From WGMK01 sp044359155 (GTDB lineage: Bacteria; Hydrogenedentota; Hydrogenedentia; Hydrogenedentales; JAEUWI01): a DNA stretch of 13,007 nt. The number at the start of each line of letters is the position of its first letter. Position 1 is the stretch's first letter. Location: positions 1 through 13,007 of the forward strand of contig JBIKMR010000105.1 of the NCBI GenBank assembly GCA_044359155.1. Direction: 5' to 3'. The notes under the pieces are model-generated. The model saw only the letters and a list, made by a program, of their open reading frames with translations. It was not told where the DNA came from and ran no database searches. Of this stretch, positions 1 through 7,491 are shown piece after piece. The position numbers were made by a program, and so were the translations under genes.

Positions 1-1079
1 ACTCGGCAAAGCTCGGTTCGCCACCATTACCGCCGGTAGCTGCGTTATTTGTGAATTCATATGATGTCGCGTTGAAGATGGAGCTCGTGGATACAAACAC
101 CGCGCCACCCAGTCCCGCGCCACCACCGCCGCCACCGCCGGAGCCAAAGCCATCGGGCGCATTACCGCCGTTGCCGCCGAAGGTTCCACCTGCACCCGGG
201 GTACCTTCACCCGCCCCTGTGGAACCACCTGCCCCACCGCCTCCCGCGCCGAAGCCGCCGTTGCCACCCCGGCCAGCGTCGGGCAAGTTTGCCGTGCGAG
301 AGCCGCCACCGCCGCCGCCTCCGTAGTCGCCGCCATCACCGCCCCGTGCCTGTCTGCCGCCGCCCCCACCGCCACCACCGAGTGATCCCGGGCCGCCGTC
401 CTCACTGAGTACCGTGCCACCTAGCCCCCCTGCGCCTAGTTCAGAATCGCCGCCCGCGCCGCCTGCATCGCCGGATAAATTTCCGCCCGCGACATCGAGC
501 GTGCCGCCACCACCACCACCTCCGAAGCCGGAAGTGTCCGCACCACCATCCCCGCCCTCGGCGGCGTTGCCGTCGAAAATGACATTCTCGACATCGACCG
601 TGCTGTTGAGAATGAGAAGGGCGCCGCCGCAGCCTGCACCGCCTCCGCCTCCCCCACCGCCGTTGCCGCCGCTTCCCCCCTTGGCGAAGCCTTCGGTCAG
701 GGTGAGGTCCTGGATGGTAACGGTGGACTCAAACACCGTGAAGATGCGCTGGGTGTCTTGGCCGGATATCGACAGATACACCCGGGCCTGCGATAGTGAT
801 GCTGGTATCCAAGAGCAGGCCGCCAAGTGTGAGCGGCAGCGTGACCGGGGGAGCGAGAAATAAGTCTGGGTCGAAGGTGATGATGTCGCCTTCCTGCGCC
901 ACAGCGATGGCATCGCGCAAGGAGGTACCCGCGCCTGCGCCTGCACCGTCATCTTCGTCCACCAATGTGGTGACTTCTATTACATCTGCGTAGGCAAAGG
1001 GGGCCAGCAATCCCGCCAGCGCAAGGCCCAGCCAGCGCGCGCCTGTTGAGGCTAAGGATGTGTAACTGAATACAGACAT
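1..1079 (-). CDS. Glycine-rich exported beta-helix surface protein, N-terminal part, frameshifted and cut by the window edge
   Basis: The gene starts at ATG 1079, with a G-rich Shine-Dalgarno-like run about 7 bases upstream. A signal peptide follows: a hydrophobic stretch (LGLALAGLLAPFAYA) with an AYA|D-type cleavage site. The mature start carries a TSLRDAI...GDIITFD motif, then SITIAGPG. This is the usual opening of right-handed parallel beta-helix (polymorphic-outer-membrane-type) secreted proteins. Near 779-790 the frame slips: the first frame stops at 729-731, while the next frame continues the family pattern (SISGQDTQRIFTV, then LTLTEGFAKGG) without a stop to base 1. The rest is dominated by GGGGG runs around repeated units of the form GAGLGGAVFV...F.NNAATGGNGG. 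It was probably surface-exposed or released; no function can be given. The break could be a real mutation or an assembly error. An internal GTG at 781 might restart translation. The C-terminus lies outside the window. Confidence 0.72.
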
Positions 1080-1204
1080 GGCGCTACCCCCCGATTGCAG
1101 TTCCAAACGGAACACAAGGGCGATGCTAGCAGAGAGTCGCCTAGAGAGCAAGAGTATATCGATTTGCGCATTTATCTAACTTTGCGAATGCGCGATATAT
1201 GAAA

Positions 1205-1231
1205 GCCCCCGGAAGCTAAGCTTCCGGGGGC
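1205..1231 (-). terminator. Intrinsic terminator of the MFS gene
   Basis: This is a perfect inverted repeat with 13-base arms (GCCCCCGGAAGCT / AGCTTCCGGGGGC) around one base, so it folds into a GC-rich stem of about 11 pairs. On the minus strand it is followed by TTTCATATAT. It lies 25 bases after the MFS stop codon and upstream of the beta-helix gene's start, so it should insulate the two same-strand genes from each other. Confidence 0.85.
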
Positions 1232-1256
1232 AGCAAGACTAAGAATAATTGACAGG

Positions 1257-2822
1257 CTAATGCCCGCCCCCGTGGGCGTGTTGCACCTTGTAGCCGCCTC
1301 GGCTCTGGAAGTAGAAGTAGAGGCCGATGTAGCAGGCGAGCATGATCAGCGGTAGCACGGCAACCTTAAGCAGGGTGGCCTTCTTCACCGGGGTGACGAT
1401 GGCATTCACGCTGTCCTGCACATCCTGCGGGGCGGCTGTCAACGCGGCGTGGTCAATGGCGCGGTACTTGAAGATAACGCTCTGCTTGTCCTGCGTCACG
1501 AAGTCGGTCGTGTAGCTGGTGTTGTTCGCTGCGTCATATGCGGCGATGTTCTTCTCGATCGAGTTATCCTGCACATAACCCAACAACGGCGCGCCGAGGA
1601 TGCCCACGCTCAGCATGCCGACGGCGGCGATGGTGTTCATGGTCATGGCACCGCCCTTGGGGAACTGCTCCGCCACCACGCCGAGCATGGTGGGCCAGAA
1701 GAAGGCCTTGCCGCAGGCATAGAGGGTGGCTGCAACGATGATGACCGCACCCGCCGCTTGCGACAGGAAGGCCAGACCGGCAGCCGCAAGGATGGCGCTG
1801 AGGCAGAGCAGGCCGAGCGGGTTGAGCCGTTCGACAATTGCACCCGCACTGAAGCGCAGGAGCATCATCACAACGGACGTATAGATAAGCACCCAGCCGC
1901 CGTTGCTGATTCCCATATCCTGCATGGCGGGGGTCATCAGGTCGCCAATCCAGCTGTCGGTGCCGAGTTCCGTGGTGGCCAGCGGAATCATCACCAGCGA
2001 AAGGAAGATGAACAGGGGACGCCCCAGCGAACCGGTGAATGCGCCGAACGCGCCCGCCAGCAGCAGGCTTACCACGACGCGCACGCCGGTAAGCGCATTG
2101 CCCTCAAGGCCGAGCAGGCCCGCATCAACAGCCACGCGGGTGATTTCCCAAACCATCAGCGTGCTGATGATCAGCGCGCCAAAGAAGCCGACCTCGCCCA
2201 GCATGGCCTTGTCGGACACGCCCGCCGCGACGCGCTCATGCACGGGGAACTTGCGGCCAAAGAGAATTACTGCATAGGCCAAGGTGGGAAGGAAGATAAG
2301 GCCCACCTTCAGCTTCCATGCCGCTTCCGGCATGAGCACCAACACAATCAAGCCACCCAGCACCATGCCGCCGGGCCAACCGGCGTGAAGAATGTTGAGC
2401 CACTTGGTCTTCCCTTTCGAGAACATGGTGGCAACCACGGGATTGATGAAGGCCTCGACCGTGCCGTTACCCAGGGCGCAAATAAAGGTGCCCCAATAGA
2501 GCATCTGGTAGCTGGTGGCAAAAATGGTGAGCACGGCGGAGACGATGTGGCACGCGAAGGCGAACCACATTGCGTTGCCATAGCCCACGCGGTCGATGAA
2601 CAAGCTGAACACCACGATGCTGATGGCGAAAGGCCACAGCCCCACGCCGAGAATCTCGCCCTTCTGCGTTTCGGTTAGATCAAAGTCCACCGCTAAATCG
2701 CCAATGATAAGTGCTCGCACAATGAACCCGAACGCCGTGGCGATGAGCGCCACGAAACATCCCCAAAACAGGAGCATATCGGGCTCTTGTTCCTGGGGCA
2801 CCTGTACTGCGGCCTTGGCCAT
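1257..2822 (-). CDS. Major facilitator superfamily transporter
   Basis: This 521-residue protein has about twelve hydrophobic helices, the first near residues 17-37 (FWGCFVALIATAFGFIVRAL). It is an inner-membrane secondary carrier. The loop after helix 2 has the MFS-like sequence FIDRVGYGNAMW, and helix 4 carries a polar GNGTVEAFINP stretch that may line the substrate path. Two things are unusual: a hydrophilic segment of about 65 residues (roughly 420-488, IEKNIAAYDAANN...) before the last helix, and a His/Gly-rich end (HAHGGGH). The ATG at 2822 has a strong GGAGGA ribosome site about 7 bases upstream. The gene is monocistronic, with its own promoter and terminator. The substrate cannot be told from the sequence. 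Its overall style recalls sugar/nucleoside-type carriers of environmental bacteria, but that is only an impression. Confidence 0.9.
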   Translation of the reverse strand: MAKAAVQVPQEQEPDMLLFWGCFVALIATAFGFIVRALIIGDLAVDFDLTETQKGEILGVGLWPFAISIVVFSLFIDRVGYGNAMWFAFACHIVSAVLTIFATSYQMLYWGTFICALGNGTVEAFINPVVATMFSKGKTKWLNILHAGWPGGMVLGGLIVLVLMPEAAWKLKVGLIFLPTLAYAVILFGRKFPVHERVAAGVSDKAMLGEVGFFGALIISTLMVWEITRVAVDAGLLGLEGNALTGVRVVVSLLLAGAFGAFTGSLGRPLFIFLSLVMIPLATTELGTDSWIGDLMTPAMQDMGISNGGWVLIYTSVVMMLLRFSAGAIVERLNPLGLLCLSAILAAAGLAFLSQAAGAVIIVAATLYACGKAFFWPTMLGVVAEQFPKGGAMTMNTIAAVGMLSVGILGAPLLGYVQDNSIEKNIAAYDAANNTSYTTDFVTQDKQSVIFKYRAIDHAALTAAPQDVQDSVNAIVTPVKKATLLKVAVLPLIMLACYIGLYFYFQSRGGYKVQHAHGGGH

Positions 2823-2903
2823 AACTCTTCCTCCCTTCCCCGCCTCTGCGGGATTCCTCGACAGCCCTCTCGCGCCAACCCAATTCCCAGCACGAATTTG
2901 CTA

Positions 2904-2932
2904 ATCGTATCCACACCTTGCCAACCTTTCAA
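2904..2932 (-). promoter_or_regulatory. Sigma-70-type promoter for the MFS gene
   Basis: Read on the minus strand, TTGAAA (2927-2932) and TACGAT (2904-2909) are separated by exactly 17 bases. They match the -35 consensus at 5/6 positions and the -10 consensus at 4/6. This predicts a leader of about 75 bases before the ATG at 2822. Whether this lineage uses a standard sigma-70 consensus is assumed. Confidence 0.5.
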
Positions 2933-2973
2933 GCATGTTGTTGGCAGCGGGTTGACAAGGTCGGAGAATGGAC

Positions 2974-3429
2974 ATGCTGAAGCGGTTGGCGGAATTGTTG
3001 GGAAGCGGGACGGAAAACGCGGCGACGCGCCCGGCGATCTGTTATCGCCTGGCCACGTGCGTGCTGCTTATTGAGGCGGCGCGGGCGGACAATGACTTCT
3101 CGCAGGAGGAGCGTAACCGGATCATCGAGGCGATGAAGACCCGCTTCGCGTTGACAGATGAGGAGGCAGAGGAGCTGCTGGCGGCGTCGGAATCCGCGCG
3201 CGCGCAGAGCCTGGATTTGTGGCGATTCACCAACCAGATCAACCAGAGCTTCAGCGTGGCGGAAAAGCTAAAGCTGGTCGAGGAGGTGTGGCGGGTGGTG
3301 TACAGCGACGGGCACCTGGACGGGCATGAGGACCACCTGGCCCACAAGCTGATCCAGTTGTTGAACTTGAACCACCCCCAGCTGATTGCGGCGAAGGTGC
3401 GCGTGCTCGACGAGATACGGGGCACCTGA
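2974..3429 (+). CDS. TerB-like (tellurite-resistance TerB family) helical protein
   Basis: The 151-residue, mostly alpha-helical, soluble protein contains the two acidic motifs typical of TerB domains: EAARADNDFSQEE near residues 34-46 and VVYSDGHLDGHED near residues 109-121. In the family these Asp/Glu clusters sit symmetrically and are thought to bind metal. Despite the name, most TerB-like proteins lie outside ter operons and have no proven role in tellurite resistance; no other ter gene is present here. The ATG at 2974 is preferred because GGAGA sits 6 bases before it. The ATG at 2968, two codons upstream in the same frame, directly abuts that site. The glycosyltransferase gene begins 5 bases after the stop, so the two are probably co-transcribed. 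Confidence 0.82.
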   Translation: MLKRLAELLGSGTENAATRPAICYRLATCVLLIEAARADNDFSQEERNRIIEAMKTRFALTDEEAEELLAASESARAQSLDLWRFTNQINQSFSVAEKLKLVEEVWRVVYSDGHLDGHEDHLAHKLIQLLNLNHPQLIAAKVRVLDEIRGT

Positions 3430-3434
3430 CCCGC

Positions 3435-5117
3435 ATGAACTTGCTGGCAATGGGCATCAACCTGTGGCAGGACGATGCCGAGCTGGAAGGGTATGCGTCC
3501 ACCTGCGGGCACGAGGTGCGCACGCTGGGGCTGGCCGAGCACGCCAAGTACTATACCTTTGCCGCAACCGAAACGGCGGAGCAGGTGGTGGCGCGAATCT
3601 CTCGAGAGTGGCCGGTGGACTTGCTGCTCTGCGGATGCCCAGAAACTTATCCCCCGCCTCTGGCCATCGAACATTGCCCGGTGAAGACGGCTGCGGTGAT
3701 ATCAGACTGGAACCTGTACCAGCCGCAGCTGGAGCACAACCTCGCACGCTTCGACGTGGTGGTAAGCGACCTGATGGGAACGCGCAAGCTGCACTTGTCC
3801 GGGGCAACGCCGGTGTACCTTGGACCAATCTATTCGCAACGCCCGCAGGTGCATCGAGACTTGGGGCGCACGCGCGACATCGACGTGGGCTTCTTTGGAA
3901 ACCTCTCCCCCGCCGCCCACCCCCGCCGCACGCGGCTGTTGGGGAAGATTGCGCGGATGCCCGAGGATTACTGCATTCATTTTTCCGGCGAGCACCAGCC
4001 CAGGGAATATGCCGGGCTGCTCAATCGCTGCCGCGTTGCGTTCAACGCTTCCTTGCGCGGCGAGATGAACCTGCGGTGTTTCGAGGCCCCGGCCTGCGGG
4101 GCGCTGTTGTTCATCGAGCGGGACAACGAGGAAGCATCGGCGGTATTTGCCGATGGAGAGACGGCTGTGTTCTATACCGAGGATGATCTGGTCGAGAAGC
4201 TGGAGCACTACCTTGGCAACGAAGCGGAGCGCGAGCGGATTGCGCGGGCTGGGCAAGCGCTGATTCGTGGGATGAGCGGGGTGCAGCGGCTGGATAGTTT
4301 CCTGAAGCAGCTTGCAGAACACCCTTCGGGGGGGCGGGCCTTTCATGGATTCGACGCTCCCACCCGGCTGCGCGCCGAGGCCATGTTGTGCAGCTCGGCC
4401 TATGCGCCGGAGCAACACGCCGTGGCCCATGCCGCTCTGGTGCAATGGCTGGCGGAACTCCCCCACGACCCTGCGGCCATGCTGGCGAACGGCTGCCACC
4501 TTCTAGATGCGGCGGGCTGGGCCGAGGGAATCGAGCGCAAGCAACTGGCACAGCAGGCAGGTGGGCTCTTCGAGCGGGCGGCGCAGACGGCCCCGGAAGA
4601 CGCCACGCCTTGGCACAATCTGGGAGTGTTGATGGCGCAGGCCCGCCAGCCCGAGGTGGCGGACAGGATGTATGGCCGGGCTATACAGGCTCCGGCAACC
4701 CAATTGGGCGCCTTCGCCCTGGGCAAACGGAGCGACCCCTGCTATACGGACCTGCGCTGGCGCTTGGCACTGGGGGAACAGGCAGGGCCAGCAGTGTCCG
4801 CCATGAGCGCCATTGCCCGGGCACGCGGCAGGCTGCAACGTGGCGACACCCGCGAGGCGATGGACTTGATGGACGCCTTGCCGGGCCTACGCCAGAATCC
4901 TCAAGCCTGCACTTTGGCGGGGGAAGCGGCGCAACGGGAGGGAAATTCCCAACAAGCCGTAGCCCTGCTCCGGCAAGGTTTGGAACACGACCCCTTCTCC
5001 CCCACGCTGCACGAGGGCTTTGCGGCCTGCTGCACATCACCCGAACAAGCGGATGAGGCGCAGGAAGCGGCAGGGCTAATCTTGTCCAGGTGTACATATA
5101 CCGCCGCAACAGGTTGA
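3435..5117 (+). CDS. CgeB-like GT-B glycosyltransferase with C-terminal TPR-like region
   Basis: This is a 560-residue cytoplasmic protein. Residues 1-130 look like the N-terminal half of a GT-B fold. Residues 145-295 match the C-terminal domain of CgeB/Glyco_trans_1_2-type transferases: RDIDVGFFGN at about 147-156, then RVAFNASLRGEMNLRCFEAPACGA at about 200-223. The latter is the conserved N...R.FE..ACGA nucleotide-sugar-binding segment. From about 320 to 550 there are TPR-like helical repeats (for example ATPWHNLGVLMAQARQPEVADRMYGRAI and AALLRQGLEHDPFSPTLHEGF-like units). Donor and acceptor are unknown; glycosylation of a surface polymer or protein is the likely role. The start lies 5 bases after the TerB-like stop, with no strong ribosome site of its own, which suggests translational coupling. 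Confidence 0.8.
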   Translation: MNLLAMGINLWQDDAELEGYASTCGHEVRTLGLAEHAKYYTFAATETAEQVVARISREWPVDLLLCGCPETYPPPLAIEHCPVKTAAVISDWNLYQPQLEHNLARFDVVVSDLMGTRKLHLSGATPVYLGPIYSQRPQVHRDLGRTRDIDVGFFGNLSPAAHPRRTRLLGKIARMPEDYCIHFSGEHQPREYAGLLNRCRVAFNASLRGEMNLRCFEAPACGALLFIERDNEEASAVFADGETAVFYTEDDLVEKLEHYLGNEAERERIARAGQALIRGMSGVQRLDSFLKQLAEHPSGGRAFHGFDAPTRLRAEAMLCSSAYAPEQHAVAHAALVQWLAELPHDPAAMLANGCHLLDAAGWAEGIERKQLAQQAGGLFERAAQTAPEDATPWHNLGVLMAQARQPEVADRMYGRAIQAPATQLGAFALGKRSDPCYTDLRWRLALGEQAGPAVSAMSAIARARGRLQRGDTREAMDLMDALPGLRQNPQACTLAGEAAQREGNSQQAVALLRQGLEHDPFSPTLHEGFAACCTSPEQADEAQEAAGLILSRCTYTAATG

Positions 5118-5136
5118 TCCCTATGGCGGTTTGCCG

Positions 5137-5153
5137 TAGCGTGTGGTACGCTA
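5137..5153. promoter_or_regulatory. Inverted repeat upstream of the PKD protease gene
   Basis: TAGCGT-GTGGT-ACGCTA is a perfect dyad with 6-base arms, placed between the glycosyltransferase stop and the protease ribosome site (GGAGGT, 5169-5174). There is no U-run after it, so a terminator is unlikely. It could be an operator or a leader hairpin. A function is not shown. Confidence 0.3.
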
Positions 5154-5180
5154 GTGGTGAATTCCAACGGAGGTAGGACG

Positions 5181-6824
5181 ATGCGTGGGTACAAACGTTT
5201 TATAATGGCGGCCTTGGCTGCTTGTGCTTTGATGGGCGGCGGCACAGCCGTGGCGCAGGACGATGATTTCTATCTCGTGCTGTCCAACGGCGCTATCTTG
5301 TCGCCCGACGACAAGAGCGTGAAGCAGACGTTGCCCAATCGCGCGCCGGATTCGGTGGTGCAACAGGGCAACCTGCGCTTCAACGTGTTCTATGAAGACA
5401 ACGCGGGCATCGGCTTCCGCGACAACAACCAGGGCGAACTGCGCCAGACGCGCTACGAAGAGGCGCTGGCCTATGTGGGGCAGGTGCTGAATATATCGAA
5501 TGCCCGCACGCTGGATGTGCTGGTGGACGAATCGCTCAACGTGAACAATGGCACCCTGGCACTGGGCGGCACCTTCTTTCAGGGGGTGGACGGCTACACC
5601 AGCGGCATCGGGTTCCAGCGCGTGTTTGGAGACGGGGCCAAGCCTTCCGCAACGCGCCCGGAAATCTTCTTGCAGGTAAACTTCACGGCGGCCAACCCCT
5701 TCCATGCGGGTTCGGGCGCGCCGTCGAACACGCAGTTCGATTTGCAGTCCGTGCTGCTGCACGAAATCCTGCACGCCCTTGGCTTCATTTCGCTGGCGGA
5801 GCCGGATGGCAGCTCGCCCTTCAGCACGCAGACCTACACCGTGTTCGACCGCTTCATTCGTCGTAACACGGGCAACCGCCTGCTGTTCCCGCTGGACGGC
5901 GGCGTGCCCATCTTTGACGGCACGGCGGCAGACTTGATTAGCGACAACCTTGGCTTTACCGGTCCGCTGGCGGGTGCGCAGTTTGGCAGCGTGCCCCCCT
6001 TGTTTGCGCCGACTACATTCCAGAACGGCAGCAGCATAAGCCACTGGGATACCGGCAACATTCCCGGCGGCGCAGTGATGGAGCACGCCTTCGCCCCCGG
6101 TGAAATCATTCGCCAGTTCCCCGCCTTCGAGGCGATCAGCCTGCGCGACATCGGCTGGACGCAGGCCGCCACGGGCAGCTTGCAGCGCGCGGCCACGGCG
6201 GACTTTTCCGCCGACGAAACCACGGTGAACGCCGGGGCCAACGTGAAGTTTACGGACCTTTCCGCCAGCGGCAGCCGCGCGGTTACGGCGTGGGCTTGGA
6301 ACTTCGGCGATGGCACGACCAGCAACCAGCCAAACCCGACCAAGGCTTACGCCGCTGCGGGCTCGTTCAACGTAAGCCTGACGGTGACCACTGGAGTGGG
6401 CAGCGATTCGGAAACGAAGAACGGCTTCATCACCGTGAGCGCAGGCCCAACGGCCAACTTCACCGCCACGCCCACCTCGGGCGAAGCCCCGCTCAACGTG
6501 CAGTTCACGGATACATCGAACAGCAATGGCGGCACGATCAACTCGCGCCAGTGGAACTTTGGCGACGGTGGCAGCTCGAACGCACAAAACCCGAGCCACA
6601 CCTACAACAACGAAGGCACCTTCACCGTAACCCTGACAGTTACGGCATCCAACGGCACGGACACCGAAACCAAGACCGGCCTGATTACGGTTGCCGCCGC
6701 CCCCGAAGGCGGTTGCGGCGGTGGTAAGTCGCTGGATGGGAAAGGCATTGCCACCGGCGATGCTCTGGTAAGCGCCGCATCGATGGGCTTGCTCCTGCTG
6801 GTGGGCCTGCGCCGCAAGCGTTAA
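5181..6824 (+). CDS. Exported metzincin-like zinc metalloprotease with two PKD domains and a C-terminal sorting tail
   Basis: The 547-residue protein starts at ATG 5181, with GGAGGT 6 bases upstream. It begins with a signal peptide (MRGYKRFIMAALAACALMGG...AVAQ). A catalytic region of about residues 60-327 contains HEILHALGF: the zinc ligands are probably His194 and His198, with Glu195 as the base. Farther on, SHWD (His288) and GGAVME (Met300) look like the distant third ligand and Met-turn found in leishmanolysin-like and related bacterial enzymes. The domain ends in a LRDIGW motif, as in those relatives. Two PKD domains follow (about 338-419 and 423-504), each with W.WNFGDG or QWNFGDG. The tail is a Gly/Cys patch (GGCGGGK), one hydrophobic helix and RRKR, a tripartite anchor of the GlyGly-CTERM/JDVT-CTERM style. 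It should be secreted and held at the cell surface, degrading extracellular or envelope protein. The gene stands alone. Confidence 0.85.
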   Translation: MRGYKRFIMAALAACALMGGGTAVAQDDDFYLVLSNGAILSPDDKSVKQTLPNRAPDSVVQQGNLRFNVFYEDNAGIGFRDNNQGELRQTRYEEALAYVGQVLNISNARTLDVLVDESLNVNNGTLALGGTFFQGVDGYTSGIGFQRVFGDGAKPSATRPEIFLQVNFTAANPFHAGSGAPSNTQFDLQSVLLHEILHALGFISLAEPDGSSPFSTQTYTVFDRFIRRNTGNRLLFPLDGGVPIFDGTAADLISDNLGFTGPLAGAQFGSVPPLFAPTTFQNGSSISHWDTGNIPGGAVMEHAFAPGEIIRQFPAFEAISLRDIGWTQAATGSLQRAATADFSADETTVNAGANVKFTDLSASGSRAVTAWAWNFGDGTTSNQPNPTKAYAAAGSFNVSLTVTTGVGSDSETKNGFITVSAGPTANFTATPTSGEAPLNVQFTDTSNSNGGTINSRQWNFGDGGSSNAQNPSHTYNNEGTFTVTLTVTASNGTDTETKTGLITVAAAPEGGCGGGKSLDGKGIATGDALVSAASMGLLLLVGLRRKR

Positions 6825-6848
6825 GCCTGAATCCCATTGTCTGAATAT

Positions 6849-6879
6849 CCGGGGCACGCCGCAAAGCGTGCCCCGGTTT
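6849..6879 (+). terminator. Intrinsic terminator of the PKD protease gene
   Basis: The arms CCGGGGCACGC and GCGTGCCCCGG form a perfect 11-pair stem with a 6-base loop, followed by TTTCTGATTT. It lies 24 bases after the protease stop, between two convergent genes. The other side is not clearly T-rich, so it mainly serves the plus strand. Confidence 0.85.
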
Positions 6880-6895
6880 CTGATTTCAGCAATCA

Positions 6896-7345
6896 TCATA
6901 GTTTCCAAAGCGCAGCCTCGGCGGCACGTCGACGGCGCAGCCCTTCCAGTTCGCGCTTCTTGCCCGTGTGCGGGTCCGTGGCCTTGGTCCAGCGCGCCAG
7001 CTCTGCGGGCACGGCGTCGTATTTCCCCGCGTTCAATTTCTTCCGCAAGATGCTGGCTGCCAGGGCGCGCGCCCCGAGGTTGAACACGAAGCTGGTCAGC
7101 GCCGCGAGCTGGTTGTCGGTCAGCGGCACGGTGATCAACTGCTCGACCGCCGCGCCTGCCTCGGCCATATCCTGCGCAAGCAAGGCTTCCGCCCGTGCTT
7201 TCGTCACGCAATCCCCACGCGTCACCCCGCGCGTGTGGCCGTAGCCAATCGTCCACACCCCCGCCGGACACAGGTAGGCCTGCGCCCGAAATCCCTCGAA
7301 CTCTTTCACCAGCGCCACGCCCGCATCATTCACAGTCCTGCCCAT
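6896..7345 (-). CDS. Phage-type lysozyme (glycoside hydrolase family 24 endolysin)
   Basis: The 149-residue protein hydrolyses the MurNAc-GlcNAc bond of peptidoglycan. Its N-terminal KEFEGFR...AGVWTIGYGHT pattern is diagnostic of GH24. With the T4 lysozyme spacing Glu-8-Asp-5-Thr, the residues are Glu17, Cys26 and Thr32, so Cys stands where T4 has Asp20. Many phage relatives share LCPAG at this point, so it is probably a natural active variant. A later LTDNQLAALTSFVFNLG segment (residues 76-91) fits the helical lobe. There is no signal peptide or anchor helix. The ATG at 7345 is chosen because GGAGG lies about 8 bases before it; an in-frame TTG at 7363 is a weaker alternative. No holin, spanin or other phage gene is nearby, so it is a solitary remnant or an adopted gene. 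Its stop is followed at once by a second TGA. Confidence 0.93.
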   Translation of the reverse strand: MGRTVNDAGVALVKEFEGFRAQAYLCPAGVWTIGYGHTRGVTRGDCVTKARAEALLAQDMAEAGAAVEQLITVPLTDNQLAALTSFVFNLGARALAASILRKKLNAGKYDAVPAELARWTKATDPHTGKKRELEGLRRRRAAEAALWKL

Positions 7346-7431
7346 GTTCACACCCTCCACCAAGTAGTGCCAGGGCGTTGCACTCTCTTGTCGCGCGAGC
7401 GAAGGACGCCCGCAGGCGACAGCGGAACTGG

Positions 7432-7451
7432 ATTCCTGCCGTTGCAGGAAT
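7432..7451. repeat. dRS3/REP-like intergenic palindrome
   Basis: ATTCCTGC-CGTT-GCAGGAAT forms a perfect 8-pair stem with a 4-base loop, set in the context ACTGGATTCC...GGAATGACGGG. It resembles the widespread small intergenic repeats with ATTCCC-N8-GGGAAT ends (dRS3 of Neisseria and look-alikes elsewhere), with T/A at the sixth position. A second dyad, TGTCGC (7389-7394) / GCGACA (7416-7421), lies just upstream and may belong to the same element. Only one copy is seen in the window. Confidence 0.5.
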
Positions 7452-7491
7452 GACGGGTGGCGAGTTGTGGATTCGAGATTTCGCCCAACGG

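Noticed and set aside
51..863. Long proline-rich reading frames on the plus strand
   Set aside because: They are the reverse of the glycine-rich minus-strand gene: GGC/GGT codons read as Pro/Ala. They have no signal, domain or ribosome site.
1449..2678. A 409-codon plus-strand frame opposite the MFS gene
   Set aside because: It is His/Gln/Gly-rich with no recognisable domain, and the opposite strand encodes a clear membrane protein with promoter and terminator.
2952..2957. TTGACA, a perfect -35 box, before the TerB-like gene
   Set aside because: It lies only 16 bases before the chosen ATG, and no -10 box fits between it and the start. It cannot serve this gene as a standard promoter.
5151..7271. 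A 706-codon minus-strand frame opposite the PKD protease
   Set aside because: It spans two real genes of opposite strands and the terminator between them, and shows no family motif. It is a by-product of high GC content.
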